A stretch of DNA of 64,000 nucleotides. It comes from Geodermatophilus obscurus DSM 43160. Lineage in GTDB: Bacteria; Actinomycetota; Actinomycetes; Mycobacteriales; Geodermatophilaceae. Below the pieces are notes generated by a model. That model ran no database searches, was not told where the DNA came from, and worked only from the letters and a program-made list of their open reading frames with translations. Shown here piece after piece: positions 8,408-16,818 of the stretch. The stretch is from NCBI RefSeq assembly GCF_000025345.1, contig NC_013757.1, forward strand, positions 1,798,001-1,862,000. The letters run 5' to 3'. How positions within the stretch are numbered: the stretch's first letter is position 1; each line of letters starts with the position of its first letter. Made by a program: the position numbers and the translations under genes.

Positions 8408-8867
8408 GCGAATCAGACCGGAGGACGAGGCGCGGGTCATCGGACTTCGCAGCCGCCCCGTGTCCCTCAGCGGTCCACCGGGGAATGCGCCAGCCGGACC
8501 GGCGCACCCCACCGCATCCCCGCACCCCGGCGAGCAGGAGCGCGACGACCGCCAGCAGCCCCGCGACCGGCCCGGCCCACGCGGCCAGGCCGGTGGCGCC
8601 GTGGTGGGCGCTGACCACGGGCGGATGCGCGGCGAGCATCGCCGTCGTCAGGACGACGTGCGCTGCCCACGCCGCCCGGCCCGGCCGGCGCCCCAGGTGG
8701 CCCGCGCACAGCAGGCAAGCCGCGGCGAGGGCGGCGGTGCCGGCCGCTCCCGGGTGCGGTGTGGCGACCAGCGCCAGCCCGTGCACCGCGGCGCACCCTG
8801 CCGCGGTCCCCGCCGCGCTGCGCGCGAGGAACCGCGGCAGGGCCGCCGCCCCGAGCGGCTGCGTCAT
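8379..8867 (-). CDS. Small hydrophobic membrane protein with altered C-terminus
   Basis: 162 aa. Four hydrophobic segments can be drawn in residues ~15-115 (e.g. GTAALAAACLLCAGHLG and GPVAGLLAVVALLLAGV). The last ~45 residues are polar and coincide with palindromic element copy D and the 5' region of the alpha/beta hydrolase gene, which it overlaps by 29 bp. I infer that element insertion or decay replaced the original 3' end. No family recognised. It follows the amine oxidase gene after two hairpins. Confidence 0.5.
   Translation of the reverse strand: MTQPLGAAALPRFLARSAAGTAAGCAAVHGLALVATPHPGAAGTAALAAACLLCAGHLGRRPGRAAWAAHVVLTTAMLAAHPPVVSAHHGATGLAAWAGPVAGLLAVVALLLAGVRGCGGVRRSGWRIPRWTAEGHGAAAKSDDPRLVLRSDSHDVRDGLLR
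8460..8480. repeat. Dispersed palindromic element, copy D (left half)
   Basis: GTGTCCCTCAGCGGTCCACC (8460-8479) keeps the left arm and loop of the element with the GCCGCCCC flank; the right arm is lost. It sits in the 3' coding end of the small membrane protein. Confidence 0.6.
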
Positions 8868-8874
8868 CTTCCTC

Positions 8875-8917
8875 GGCCCTCCTGCAGGGCCCCGCGGCGA
8901 GCCTGCGAGTCGCGGGG
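8875..8917 (-). terminator. Two hairpins downstream of the amine oxidase gene
   Basis: GGCCCT-CCTGC-AGGGCC (8875-8891) and CCCCGCG...CGCGGGG (8890-8896 with 8911-8917) lie 18-60 bp after the stop of the copper amine oxidase. GC-rich stems without a clear T-run, as usual in high-GC actinobacteria. Confidence 0.45.
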
Positions 8918-8934
8918 GGCAGGGGGGTCCTTCC

Positions 8935-10872
8935 TCAGTGGCACGCGCCCGGAGCGGGTGGCACGTCGAGCGCGGGGTTGCGGTCGAAGAAGCCGACCGG
9001 CTTGAGCTCGAAGGACACGACGTCCACTGGCATGACCGGCCAGTCCTCGGGGCGCGGCACGTGGTGGATGCCGAACACGTGCCAGAGCACCACGTCGGTG
9101 TCCACGAGCGGGCGGTCGGCCCGCTGCCACTCCGGCAGGCCGGCGTCGCGGCGGCTCTGGTTGCAGAACTCGCCGGAGGGCCAGCGCTCCTCCTCGTCGT
9201 ACCGGCTCACCCACACCGGGTGGTCGATGACCTGCGCCCGCTGCCGGAACGGAGCGTCCGCGGAGGCCATCGCGGGCAGCGCCGAGTTCGGGTACAGCTT
9301 GTAGCCGCGCGCCGTCCCCAGCCGGTTCGGCTTCGTCCGGTTGACCACCTTGAAGCTGCGCTGGGTGGCGAAGTCGACGTCCAGGCGGCCCTCGGACTCG
9401 GTCTCCACCGCGCGGCTGCGGGTCACGACGGCGAGCCCGTACGGGTTGTCGTCCGACACCGGCAGCGCCTCGCTCTCGGTGACGACGACGGTGTTCTCCG
9501 GGCCGTCGACCTCCATGTCGAGCCGAGCGACGACGAAGTGCTGGTGGATCGGCGCGTAGGTGCGCTCGTCCACGACGGTGCCGTAGGCCGGCGGGGTGTC
9601 CTCGTAGGCGCTGGTCACCATGATCCCGGTGGCGCGGACCTCGCACTGGATCGTGCCGTCCTGGTAGAAGCGCCAGTAGGTCAGGTACTCGTAGTTGGCC
9701 ACCGTGGCGTGGAACGAGACGACCATCCGCCGCGAGCGGCGCACCTCGGCGCCGGCCTGCTCGTCGACGTGCTTCCACAGCACGCCGTCGTCCTCCTCGT
9801 GCAGGCAGATGGCGTTCTCGATCGTGTACGGCTCGCCGCGGGTGTCGTGCAGGACGGCGTCGACGTAGGTGATCTCGCCGAGGCAGTCGCAGCCCAGCTT
9901 CAGCGACGTCGTCATGAAGCCCAGGCCCCACTCACCGATGTCGAAGGCGGTGCGGCGGTGGTGGTCGGGGCTGGGGTCGCGGTAGGGCACGACCATCTCG
10001 GCGAACGACATCCGGTGGGCCACGGGCCGCCCGTCGTAGGCGACCCGGTGGATGACCAGGCCCTCGCGGTGGTTGAAGCCCAGCCGCATCGACCACTTCT
10101 GCCAGCGCAGCTCGTGCCCGTCGAGGGCGAACGAGACGCCCTCGGGCTGGGTGATCTCCAGCGGCCGGACGTCGGTGCGCTGCTGCAAGCCCGGCACCAG
10201 GGAGGGCAGGTACTCGCCCATGACCGGGGCCTGCGCCGGGGGTGGGTTGTCCTCGACCTGCAGCAGCTCCATGGTGTTGAGGTCGACGACGAAGTGCAGG
10301 CCCATGACCGGGTTGGCGTAGGGGTTGCCGCCGCGCACCGAGCGGCGCCAGACGTCGGTCCAGCCGACCCGGCGGTCCTGCAGGCCCTGGGGGATCAGCG
10401 AGTGGCCGTAGGCCCAGGTGTCGATCAGCACCAGGTCGAGGTCGGTGATGCCGCGCCCGGTCAGCGCCTCCACGACGGCCGGGTGCTGGATGAGCACCTC
10501 ATGCGCTTCGTGCCACTCATCGAGGGTCATGTTGGCCTGCTCGCCGGGCACCGCCTCCCAGGAGACGACGGCGTCGTCGGTGAGCGAGACGACCGCCTTG
10601 TACGGCGTCCCCTCGTCGCGGCTCCAGACGGTCACCCGGGCCTCGCGGCGGATCGGGTCGCCGGGGGAGAACGCGCGGACGACGTCCTTGGCCGGCTCGC
10701 GCAGCTCGATGGAGGCGAACCGCAAGCGCTCGTCGACGCCCCTGTCCCGGCGCAGGATCGCGGCCGCGGCGCGGAACTCGTCGGCGGTCAGCGGGTCGAG
10801 CGGGTGCGGGGTGCCGGGGGCGGGCCCGCCGGCCGTGCCGGAGGCGTGGCAGGACGTCGCGAGCTCGGTCAT
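8935..10872 (-). CDS. Copper-containing (topaquinone) amine oxidase
   Basis: 645 aa, normal length for the family. The cofactor-forming Tyr394 lies in VANYEYLTYW (N-Y-E motif, Asn393). Copper ligands His443 and His445 are in PIHQHF and the third His near residue 605 in VLWHVFGIHHVP. The catalytic-base region FDIGEWG has Asp311. It oxidises primary amines to aldehydes with O2, giving H2O2 and NH3. ATG 10872 overlaps the stop of the upstream ureohydrolase by 4 bp; the open frame extends further but family length and coupling fix the start. No signal peptide. Neighbouring guanidino-hydrolase suggests agmatine or putrescine as substrate (inference). Confidence 0.93.
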   Translation of the reverse strand: MTELATSCHASGTAGGPAPGTPHPLDPLTADEFRAAAAILRRDRGVDERLRFASIELREPAKDVVRAFSPGDPIRREARVTVWSRDEGTPYKAVVSLTDDAVVSWEAVPGEQANMTLDEWHEAHEVLIQHPAVVEALTGRGITDLDLVLIDTWAYGHSLIPQGLQDRRVGWTDVWRRSVRGGNPYANPVMGLHFVVDLNTMELLQVEDNPPPAQAPVMGEYLPSLVPGLQQRTDVRPLEITQPEGVSFALDGHELRWQKWSMRLGFNHREGLVIHRVAYDGRPVAHRMSFAEMVVPYRDPSPDHHRRTAFDIGEWGLGFMTTSLKLGCDCLGEITYVDAVLHDTRGEPYTIENAICLHEEDDGVLWKHVDEQAGAEVRRSRRMVVSFHATVANYEYLTYWRFYQDGTIQCEVRATGIMVTSAYEDTPPAYGTVVDERTYAPIHQHFVVARLDMEVDGPENTVVVTESEALPVSDDNPYGLAVVTRSRAVETESEGRLDVDFATQRSFKVVNRTKPNRLGTARGYKLYPNSALPAMASADAPFRQRAQVIDHPVWVSRYDEEERWPSGEFCNQSRRDAGLPEWQRADRPLVDTDVVLWHVFGIHHVPRPEDWPVMPVDVVSFELKPVGFFDRNPALDVPPAPGACH

Positions 10873-11975
10873 GACGGGTTCTCCTGGGTGGTGTCGGGTC
10901 GGTTCGCGAGCAGGGGGACCGACGGGTCCCAGCGGGTGCCGTCGCGGGCGTCGCGACGGCGGCGGGCGATGGCCGAGAGCGCCTCGAGGACGACCCGGTT
11001 GGCCAGCGCCGCGGTGATGTCGGCGTGGTCGTAGGGCGGGCTGACCTCGACGACGTCGACGCCGACCACGGGCAGCTCCAGGCACAGCCGGCGCACGGCG
11101 TCGAGCAGCTGGCGGGCGGTCAACCCGCCGGGCTCCGGCGTCCCGGTGCCGGGCGCGTGCCCGGGGTCGCAGACGTCGATGTCGACGGAGAGGAACACGC
11201 CGTCGCACTCGTCGTTGGCGATGGCCGACGCCTCGGTGAGGCAGGCGTCGAGGCCGCGGTGGCCGATTTCGGTCATCTCGTAGGACCGCATCCGCTGCGC
11301 GGCCATCCAGTCCAGCGTTTCCGGCGGTGGCCAGTAACCGCGCAGGCCGACCTGCAGGAACCGGTCGCCGCGCAGCGCCCCGGACTCGATGAGCCGGCGC
11401 ATCGGCTGCCCGTGGCCCCACAGCGAGCCGAACTCGATGTCCCCGGTGTCGGCGTGCGCGTCGAAGTGAACCATCGACACCCGGCCGTGGCCGAGCACGT
11501 TGGCCACCCCCTTGGCGTCGGCGAAGGCGATCGAGTGGTCCCCGCCGAGCACGACCGGGATCGCGCCGCTGCGGGCCACGGTCTCCACCGCGGCCTCCAG
11601 CGCACCCAGCGCCGTCTCGATGTCGCCGGAGTACATCTCCACGTCCCCCGCGTCGAGCACCCGCAGGTCGCGCAGGCCGTCGGTGCGCAGCGCCAGGCTC
11701 GGCCGCGACCCGTCGTGCACCAGGTAGTCGGTCATCCGGATCGCCTGGGGGCCGAAGCGGGTGCCCGGACGGTGCGAGGTGCCGCCGTCGAACGGGGCGC
11801 CGAGGACGACGACGTCGGCGCCGGCGAACGACGCCGGGTCGGACAGGTCGCAGCGGTCGACGCCGAGATAGGTGATGTCAGGCCCGAACTGGGCGCCGTA
11901 GCGCGTCATGGGGTCGAGGTCCGATCGGTCGAGCGGGAAAGACGGCGGGTACGCGCCATCAGTGCCTATCTGCAC
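10869..11975 (-). CDS. Ureohydrolase (agmatinase/guanidinobutyrase family)
   Basis: 368 aa. The binuclear Mn site of the arginase family is complete: GGDHS (about 144-148), HFDAHADTGD (about 170-179) and SVDIDVCDPG (about 263-272). It hydrolyses a guanidino compound to amine and urea; agmatine, guanidinobutyrate or a related substrate cannot be separated by eye. GTG 11975 is chosen because the residues after it (AYPPSFPLDRS) look coding; ATG 11909 is an alternative giving 346 aa. Overlaps the copper amine oxidase start by 4 bp, so the two are translated together, and faces an APC permease. Confidence 0.88.
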   Translation of the reverse strand: MQIGTDGAYPPSFPLDRSDLDPMTRYGAQFGPDITYLGVDRCDLSDPASFAGADVVVLGAPFDGGTSHRPGTRFGPQAIRMTDYLVHDGSRPSLALRTDGLRDLRVLDAGDVEMYSGDIETALGALEAAVETVARSGAIPVVLGGDHSIAFADAKGVANVLGHGRVSMVHFDAHADTGDIEFGSLWGHGQPMRRLIESGALRGDRFLQVGLRGYWPPPETLDWMAAQRMRSYEMTEIGHRGLDACLTEASAIANDECDGVFLSVDIDVCDPGHAPGTGTPEPGGLTARQLLDAVRRLCLELPVVGVDVVEVSPPYDHADITAALANRVVLEALSAIARRRRDARDGTRWDPSVPLLANRPDTTQENPS

Positions 11976-12312
11976 AACGGAATCCGTGTTGAAGGCCACG
12001 TTAGACGACGGTTTCCCGCATGCCAAGCCTCAGGCGGGGGTGTGTGGCGCGGCGATCCGTACGCTCTGCGCTCACACGACGGAATGAGCGCTTGGTCGGA
12101 CGACACCCACGCGAAACAGTCGTGGTGCATGCTCCTCGCGCCCGGATCCGTCGGCCGCGGTCGTGCCGGAGTGTCGACGGAGTCCGAGCCGGGTGTACAG
12201 CGTGGCCTCTTCCCCGCCGAACGGGGGACTGGCCTGCTGTCCCGTGTGAGGCGCGGCACACTGCCGTGCCGCCGACCGGCCGCTGACAGCGGTGCGACGA
12301 CAGGAGGGCCGC
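11976..12312. other. Divergent intergenic region between ureohydrolase and APC permease
   Basis: 337 bp that must hold promoters for both directions. No convincing gene; GC is slightly lower. I see no regulator gene or strong dyad. AGGAGG at 12302-12307 is the ribosome site of the permease. Confidence 0.5.
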
Positions 12313-13845
12313 ATGGCGGTGGGACAGGACCGGGGAACCGGGCAGCAGACCGATCTCCGGACGAAGGGGTTGTCCACCAACTCGGTGGGCCTGCTGGCCA
12401 GCGTGGTGCTCGGGGTCTCGAGCATCGCGCCGGTGTACGCGCTGACGGCCACCCTAGGCCCCACGGTGACCGAGGTCGGCCTGCAGATGCCGGCGATCTT
12501 CCTGGCCGGCTTCCTGCCGATGCTGCTGGTCGCCTACGCCTACCGGGAGCTCAACCGGGTGGCGCCGGACTGCGGGACGTCCTTCACCTGGACGACCAAG
12601 GCGTTCAACCCCTACGTCGGCTGGCTGTGCGGCTGGGGGGCGCTGCTGGCCACGGTCATCGTGCTGTCGAACCTCGCCGGCGTGGCGGTGTCCTTCTTCT
12701 ACCTGCTGCTCGGCGAGATCACCGGGTCGGAGTCGGTGGCGACGCTCGGCGACGACACTGTCGTGAACGCCCTCACCTGCGTGGCGTTCGTCGCCGTCGC
12801 CACCTGGGTCACCTACCGGGGGGTGGAGGCCACCAAGCGCGTGCAGTACGTGCTGGTCGGTTTCCAGATGGCTGTGCTCGCGGTGTTCGCCGTCCTGGCG
12901 CTGGCCAAGGCCGGCTCCGCACCCGGCGGGATCCCGTTCGAGCTGTCCTGGCTGGACCCGACGGCCATCACCTCCTTCAGCGCCTTCACCGCCGGGCTGT
13001 CCCTGTCGTTGTTCATCTACTGGGGCTGGGACACCTGCCTGACGGTCAACGAGGAGACCGCCGGGAGCGCCCGCACCCCGGGCCGGGCCGCCCTGCTGAC
13101 CATGCTCGTCATCATCGTGACCTACGTCGGCGTGGCCATCGCGGTGCAGATGTACGCAGGCATCGGGACCGAGGGCACCGGCCTGGGCAACCCCGACACC
13201 GGGGACAACGTCTTCGCCGCCCTGGCCGGCCCGGTCATGGGCCCGGGCCTGGCGTTCCTGCTCTTCCTCGCCGTCGTCGCCAGCTCGGCGTCGTCCCTGC
13301 AGACCACCTTCCTGCCGACCACCCGGACCATGCTGGCCATGGGCACCTACGGGGCGCTGCCCCAGCGCCTGGCGGAGGTGCACCCGCGCTTCCGGGTGCC
13401 GTCGACCGCCACCCTGGTCGCCGGGGCCGCCACGGCGGCGTTCTACGTAGGCATGACGATCATCAGCGAGAACGTGCTCATCGACACCATCTACGCGCTG
13501 GGCCTGATGATCTGCTTCTACTACGGCCTGACCGCCTACGCCTGCGTCTGGTACTTCCGGCACGAGCTGCGGCGCAGCGCGCGGGACCTGGTGTTCAAGG
13601 GCGTCCTGCCGCTGCTGGGCGCCCTGATGCTGACCGCGGTGTTCGTCCAGACGGCGGTCGACACCCTCGACCCCGCCTACGGCAGCGGCTCCTCGGTGTT
13701 CGGCATCGGCAGCGTCTTCGTCGTCGGGATCGGGCTGCTGCTGCTCGGCGCGGTCCTGATGCTCGTCTGGCGGGCGCGGCACCCGGAGTTCTTCCGCGGC
13801 CAGACCCTGCGGGTCGACACCCCGTCGCTGGTCCTCGACGAGTGA
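12313..13845 (+). CDS. APC superfamily amino acid/polyamine permease
   Basis: 510 aa with about 12 hydrophobic segments. The N-terminal signature SSIAPVYALTATLGPTV (first helix, substrate/ion-binding break) and the loop GCGTSFTWTTKAFNPYVGWLCGW region are typical of APC-family amine and amino acid importers. ATG 12313 has AGGAGG six bases upstream. Divergent from the ureohydrolase/amine oxidase pair, so probably imports their substrate (amine, agmatine or amino acid). Followed by a strong bidirectional hairpin. Confidence 0.9.
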   Translation: MAVGQDRGTGQQTDLRTKGLSTNSVGLLASVVLGVSSIAPVYALTATLGPTVTEVGLQMPAIFLAGFLPMLLVAYAYRELNRVAPDCGTSFTWTTKAFNPYVGWLCGWGALLATVIVLSNLAGVAVSFFYLLLGEITGSESVATLGDDTVVNALTCVAFVAVATWVTYRGVEATKRVQYVLVGFQMAVLAVFAVLALAKAGSAPGGIPFELSWLDPTAITSFSAFTAGLSLSLFIYWGWDTCLTVNEETAGSARTPGRAALLTMLVIIVTYVGVAIAVQMYAGIGTEGTGLGNPDTGDNVFAALAGPVMGPGLAFLLFLAVVASSASSLQTTFLPTTRTMLAMGTYGALPQRLAEVHPRFRVPSTATLVAGAATAAFYVGMTIISENVLIDTIYALGLMICFYYGLTAYACVWYFRHELRRSARDLVFKGVLPLLGALMLTAVFVQTAVDTLDPAYGSGSSVFGIGSVFVVGIGLLLLGAVLMLVWRARHPEFFRGQTLRVDTPSLVLDE

Positions 13846-13867
13846 CACCGGACCGGCCCGAGTAGCA

Positions 13868-13903
13868 GCGCGGCCCGCCTCCCGGAGGGGAGGCGGGCCG
13901 CGC
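13868..13903. terminator. Bidirectional terminator hairpin
   Basis: GCGCGGCCCGCCTCCC (13868-13883) pairs with its exact complement at 13888-13903 across a 4-nt loop: a 16-bp stem between the convergent permease (+) and MMPL (-) genes. Confidence 0.8.
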
Positions 13904-13920
13904 CGTTCGTGCGGGAGGGG

Positions 13921-16101
13921 TCAGCGCTCGCCGGCGCCGACCACCTCGGGCTGCTGGACCTGCGGCCGGGCGGCGGGCCGCTCCAGCGCGGCGCCCTCGA
14001 CGTCGAGGGCGGGCAGCCAGCGCAGCCAGCGCGGCAGCCACCAGGCCCGGTCGCCGAGCAGGGCCAGCGCCGCCGGGACGAGCACCATGCGGACGACGAA
14101 GGCGTCGAAGGCGATGCCGGCGGCCAGCGCGAAGGCGATCGACTTGATGGTCGCGTCCCCGGAGGGCACGAAGCCGGCGAACACCGAGAACATGATCAGC
14201 GCGGCCGCGACCACGACCGGGGCCGCCTGCCGGAAGCCGGTGCGGATCGCCTCCAGCGGCCCGGCGCCGTGGCTGTGCGCCTCGTGCATCCGGGACACCA
14301 GGAAGATCTGGTAGTCCATCGCCAGCCCGAACAGGATGCCGATGACCAGGATCGGCGTGAGGCTGATCAGCGGGCCGGTGCTGTCGAGGTTGACCAGGTC
14401 GGCCAGCCAGCCCCACTGGAACACCGCGACGGTGGCGCCGAGCGCGGCCCCGACGGTGAGCACGAAGCCGAGGACGCCGACCAGCGGCACCAGCAGCGAG
14501 CGGAAGACCAGCACGAGCAGGACCAGGGCCAGGCCCACGACCAGCGCCAGGTAGACCGGCAGTGCGGCGTCCAGGCTCGTGGCGACGTCGACGCTGACCG
14601 CGGTGGCACCGGTGACCGAGGCCTGGGCGCCGTCGACGTCGGCCAGCAGGTCACGCAGGTCGGCGACCAGCTGCTCGGTGGCCGGGTCGGTCGGCCCGGA
14701 CTCCGGGATGACCGACAGCAGCGCTGCGGTGCCGTCGGCGCTGGGCACCGGCGGGGTCACGATCGCGACGTCGTCCAGGCCGGTCACCCGGTCGGCGGCC
14801 GCCGTCGCGGCCTGCACCGCCCCGTCGCCCTCGAACAGCACGGTGAGCGGGCCGTTGAACCCCTCACCGAAGCCGTCGGCGAGCAGCTGCTCGGCGCGGG
14901 CCTGGCTGCTGCCCTCCGGCGGGGTCTGCACCAGCGTGGTCTGCATCGAGAAGAACGGGACGGCGACGGTGCCCAGGGCCACGACCGTCAGCAGCACGGC
15001 CACGAGGCGGTGGCGGGTGACCGTGGCGACCCAGCCGCCCAGGAAGCCGCGGCCGGCCGCGTGGTGCGTCGGCGCGGCGCTGCGCTGCCGCTTCGGCAGC
15101 GCGCGCATCCCCAGGAAGCCCAGCGCGGCCGGGACCAGGGTCAGGGCGACCAGGACGGCGACGACGATGGTCGCGGCCGCGGCGAGACCCATCTGGGTCA
15201 GGAACGGGATGCCGGCGACGAACAGGCCGGTGAGCGCGATGACGACGGTGAGCCCGGCGGTGACGACCGCGGAGCCGGCGGTGCCGACGGCCGTGGCGAC
15301 CGCGGTGCCGACGTCGGCGCCGCGCCGCAGTTCCTGCCGGAACCGGCTGACGATGAACAGCGCGTAGTCGATGCCGACCGCCAGGCCGAGCATCGCGGCC
15401 AGGATCGGGGTGGTCGACGACAGGTCGGTGAAGCCGGTGGCGATGGTGATGCCCAGGACGCCGATGCCGACGCCGACGACCGCCGTCAGCAGGTTCATGC
15501 CGGCCACGACCAGCGAACCGTAGGTGACGGCGAGGACCACCAGCGCGACGACGACGCCGATGACCTCCGCGGGGCCGCCCACGTGCGGGGGCTCCTGGAT
15601 CGCCTGGCCGGTGACCTCGACGGTGAGGGCGCCGTCCCCGGCGTCCTCGACGGCGGAGGTCAGCGCGTCCTGCTGCTCGGGGGTGACCTCACCGACCGGT
15701 GCCTCGTAGGTGACCGTGCTGTAGCCGGTGGTCAGCTGCTGGTTGACCGACGGCGCGGCCGGGTCCAGCGGGTTGCTGGCCGACGCGACGCCGGGCAGCT
15801 CGCCCAGCTCGGCGACCAGAGCCCCGACGGCCGCGGCGCTCTCCGGCGTGGCCAGGGCCTGGCCGTCCGGGGCGACGACCACCACCTGCGCCGTCGCACC
15901 GCCCGCGGCCCCGAACTCCTCGCTGATCCGCTCCAGCGCGGTGGTCGACTCCTGGCCGGGGATGGCGAAGCTGTCCGACGTCTCGCCGGCCAGCGTCGCC
16001 GCCCCGACGCCGCCGCCGACGAGCAGCACGAGCCAGACGAGGACGACGGCCGTGCGGTGCCGGTGCGAGAACGCACCGAGCCTGGACAACAGACGAGCCA
16101 T
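13921..16101 (-). CDS. MMPL-family RND transporter
   Basis: 726 aa with the MMPL layout: one N-terminal membrane segment (VVLVWLVLLVGGGVGAA), a large periplasmic loop (~45-190), five helices (~190-350), then a second half with helix (~360-385), loop and five helices (~540-690). The motif GIDYALFIVSRFRQE and its second-half copy AMDYQIFLVSRMHE are the conserved D-Y pairs of proton relay in MMPL proteins. Exports lipids, drugs or fatty acids using proton motive force. It lies 6 bp after the TetR gene, so repression by that product is likely. Confidence 0.93.
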   Translation of the reverse strand: MARLLSRLGAFSHRHRTAVVLVWLVLLVGGGVGAATLAGETSDSFAIPGQESTTALERISEEFGAAGGATAQVVVVAPDGQALATPESAAAVGALVAELGELPGVASASNPLDPAAPSVNQQLTTGYSTVTYEAPVGEVTPEQQDALTSAVEDAGDGALTVEVTGQAIQEPPHVGGPAEVIGVVVALVVLAVTYGSLVVAGMNLLTAVVGVGIGVLGITIATGFTDLSSTTPILAAMLGLAVGIDYALFIVSRFRQELRRGADVGTAVATAVGTAGSAVVTAGLTVVIALTGLFVAGIPFLTQMGLAAAATIVVAVLVALTLVPAALGFLGMRALPKRQRSAAPTHHAAGRGFLGGWVATVTRHRLVAVLLTVVALGTVAVPFFSMQTTLVQTPPEGSSQARAEQLLADGFGEGFNGPLTVLFEGDGAVQAATAAADRVTGLDDVAIVTPPVPSADGTAALLSVIPESGPTDPATEQLVADLRDLLADVDGAQASVTGATAVSVDVATSLDAALPVYLALVVGLALVLLVLVFRSLLVPLVGVLGFVLTVGAALGATVAVFQWGWLADLVNLDSTGPLISLTPILVIGILFGLAMDYQIFLVSRMHEAHSHGAGPLEAIRTGFRQAAPVVVAAALIMFSVFAGFVPSGDATIKSIAFALAAGIAFDAFVVRMVLVPAALALLGDRAWWLPRWLRWLPALDVEGAALERPAARPQVQQPEVVGAGER

Positions 16102-16107
16102 GGGGGA

Positions 16108-16695
16108 TCAGGCCTCCACCTGGTCGGGGTCGGACGGGGTGGCGCCGGCAGCGTGGTGGCCGAGCGCGTCGAAGCAGGTGGCGACGATGTGCCGCCGCCA
16201 CGCGGTGGTCTGGTCCTGGGCGTGCGCCGCGAGGGTCAGGACGGCGAGTGCGGCGAGCGCGCCGATGACCCGGACCGAGCGCGGCGGCTCCGTGGTCCCG
16301 GGGTCGACGCCGAAGGCCTGCAGGACCAGGTCGGCGACGGCGGGCCCGGGCTCGGCGCCGAGGTCGGTGACCGGCGCGAGCACGAGCGCGACGAGCCCGG
16401 GGTGCGCCAGGGCGACGTCGACCAGGACCTCCAGCGCCTGCCGGTCGCGGGCCGGACCGGGGGGCAGGCCGCCCAGCTGGTCGAGCACGCGCCGGCCCAG
16501 GGTCTCGGCCTGGGCCAGCACCGCCTCGTGCAGCGCGTCCTTGCTCGGGAAGTGGTGCAGCAGGCCCGCCTTGGACAGCCCCACGGCGTCCGCGATGTCC
16601 TGCACCGACGTCTTGGCGAACCCGCGGCGGGCGAAGAGGGCAGCGGCCCGGTCGAGGATGCCCTCGTCGGCCTGCTGGCGGAACGGTCGTGCCAC
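16108..16695 (-). CDS. TetR-family transcriptional repressor
   Basis: 195 aa. N-terminal HTH is clear: ILDRAAALFARRGFAKTSVQDIADAVGLSKAGLLHHFPSK region (residues ~13-52, with the TSVQDIADAVG and LLHHFPSK turns). The C-terminal ligand domain ends with polar residues. First gene of an operon with the MMPL exporter; a perfect 18-bp palindrome 32 bp upstream of its start is the probable operator. Ligand is presumably a substrate of the exporter (inference). Confidence 0.93.
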   Translation of the reverse strand: MARPFRQQADEGILDRAAALFARRGFAKTSVQDIADAVGLSKAGLLHHFPSKDALHEAVLAQAETLGRRVLDQLGGLPPGPARDRQALEVLVDVALAHPGLVALVLAPVTDLGAEPGPAVADLVLQAFGVDPGTTEPPRSVRVIGALAALAVLTLAAHAQDQTTAWRRHIVATCFDALGHHAAGATPSDPDQVEA

Positions 16696-16726
16696 GCAGG
16701 AGACGGTACGGGGTCACCGACCAAAA

Positions 16727-16744
16727 CGGTCGGTCGACCGACCG
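16727..16744. promoter_or_regulatory. TetR operator candidate, perfect palindrome
   Basis: CGGTCGGTCGACCGACCG is a perfect 18-bp palindrome 32 bp before the TetR gene, flanked by further half-sites (ACCGACC at 16717-16722 and CCTGGTCGG after it). Position and symmetry fit autoregulation. Confidence 0.7.
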
Positions 16745-16818
16745 ACCTGGTCGGTGTCGTCACTCACACGTCAGGCCCGGCCGCCCCCGGCCTCGACCGG
16801 GCGGGGATGGTCGTGCCG

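Noticed and set aside
8485..11034. Long plus-strand open frame opposite the amine oxidase and ureohydrolase
   Set aside because: Antisense of clear families with intact motifs; Val/Gly/Asp-rich reverse frame only.
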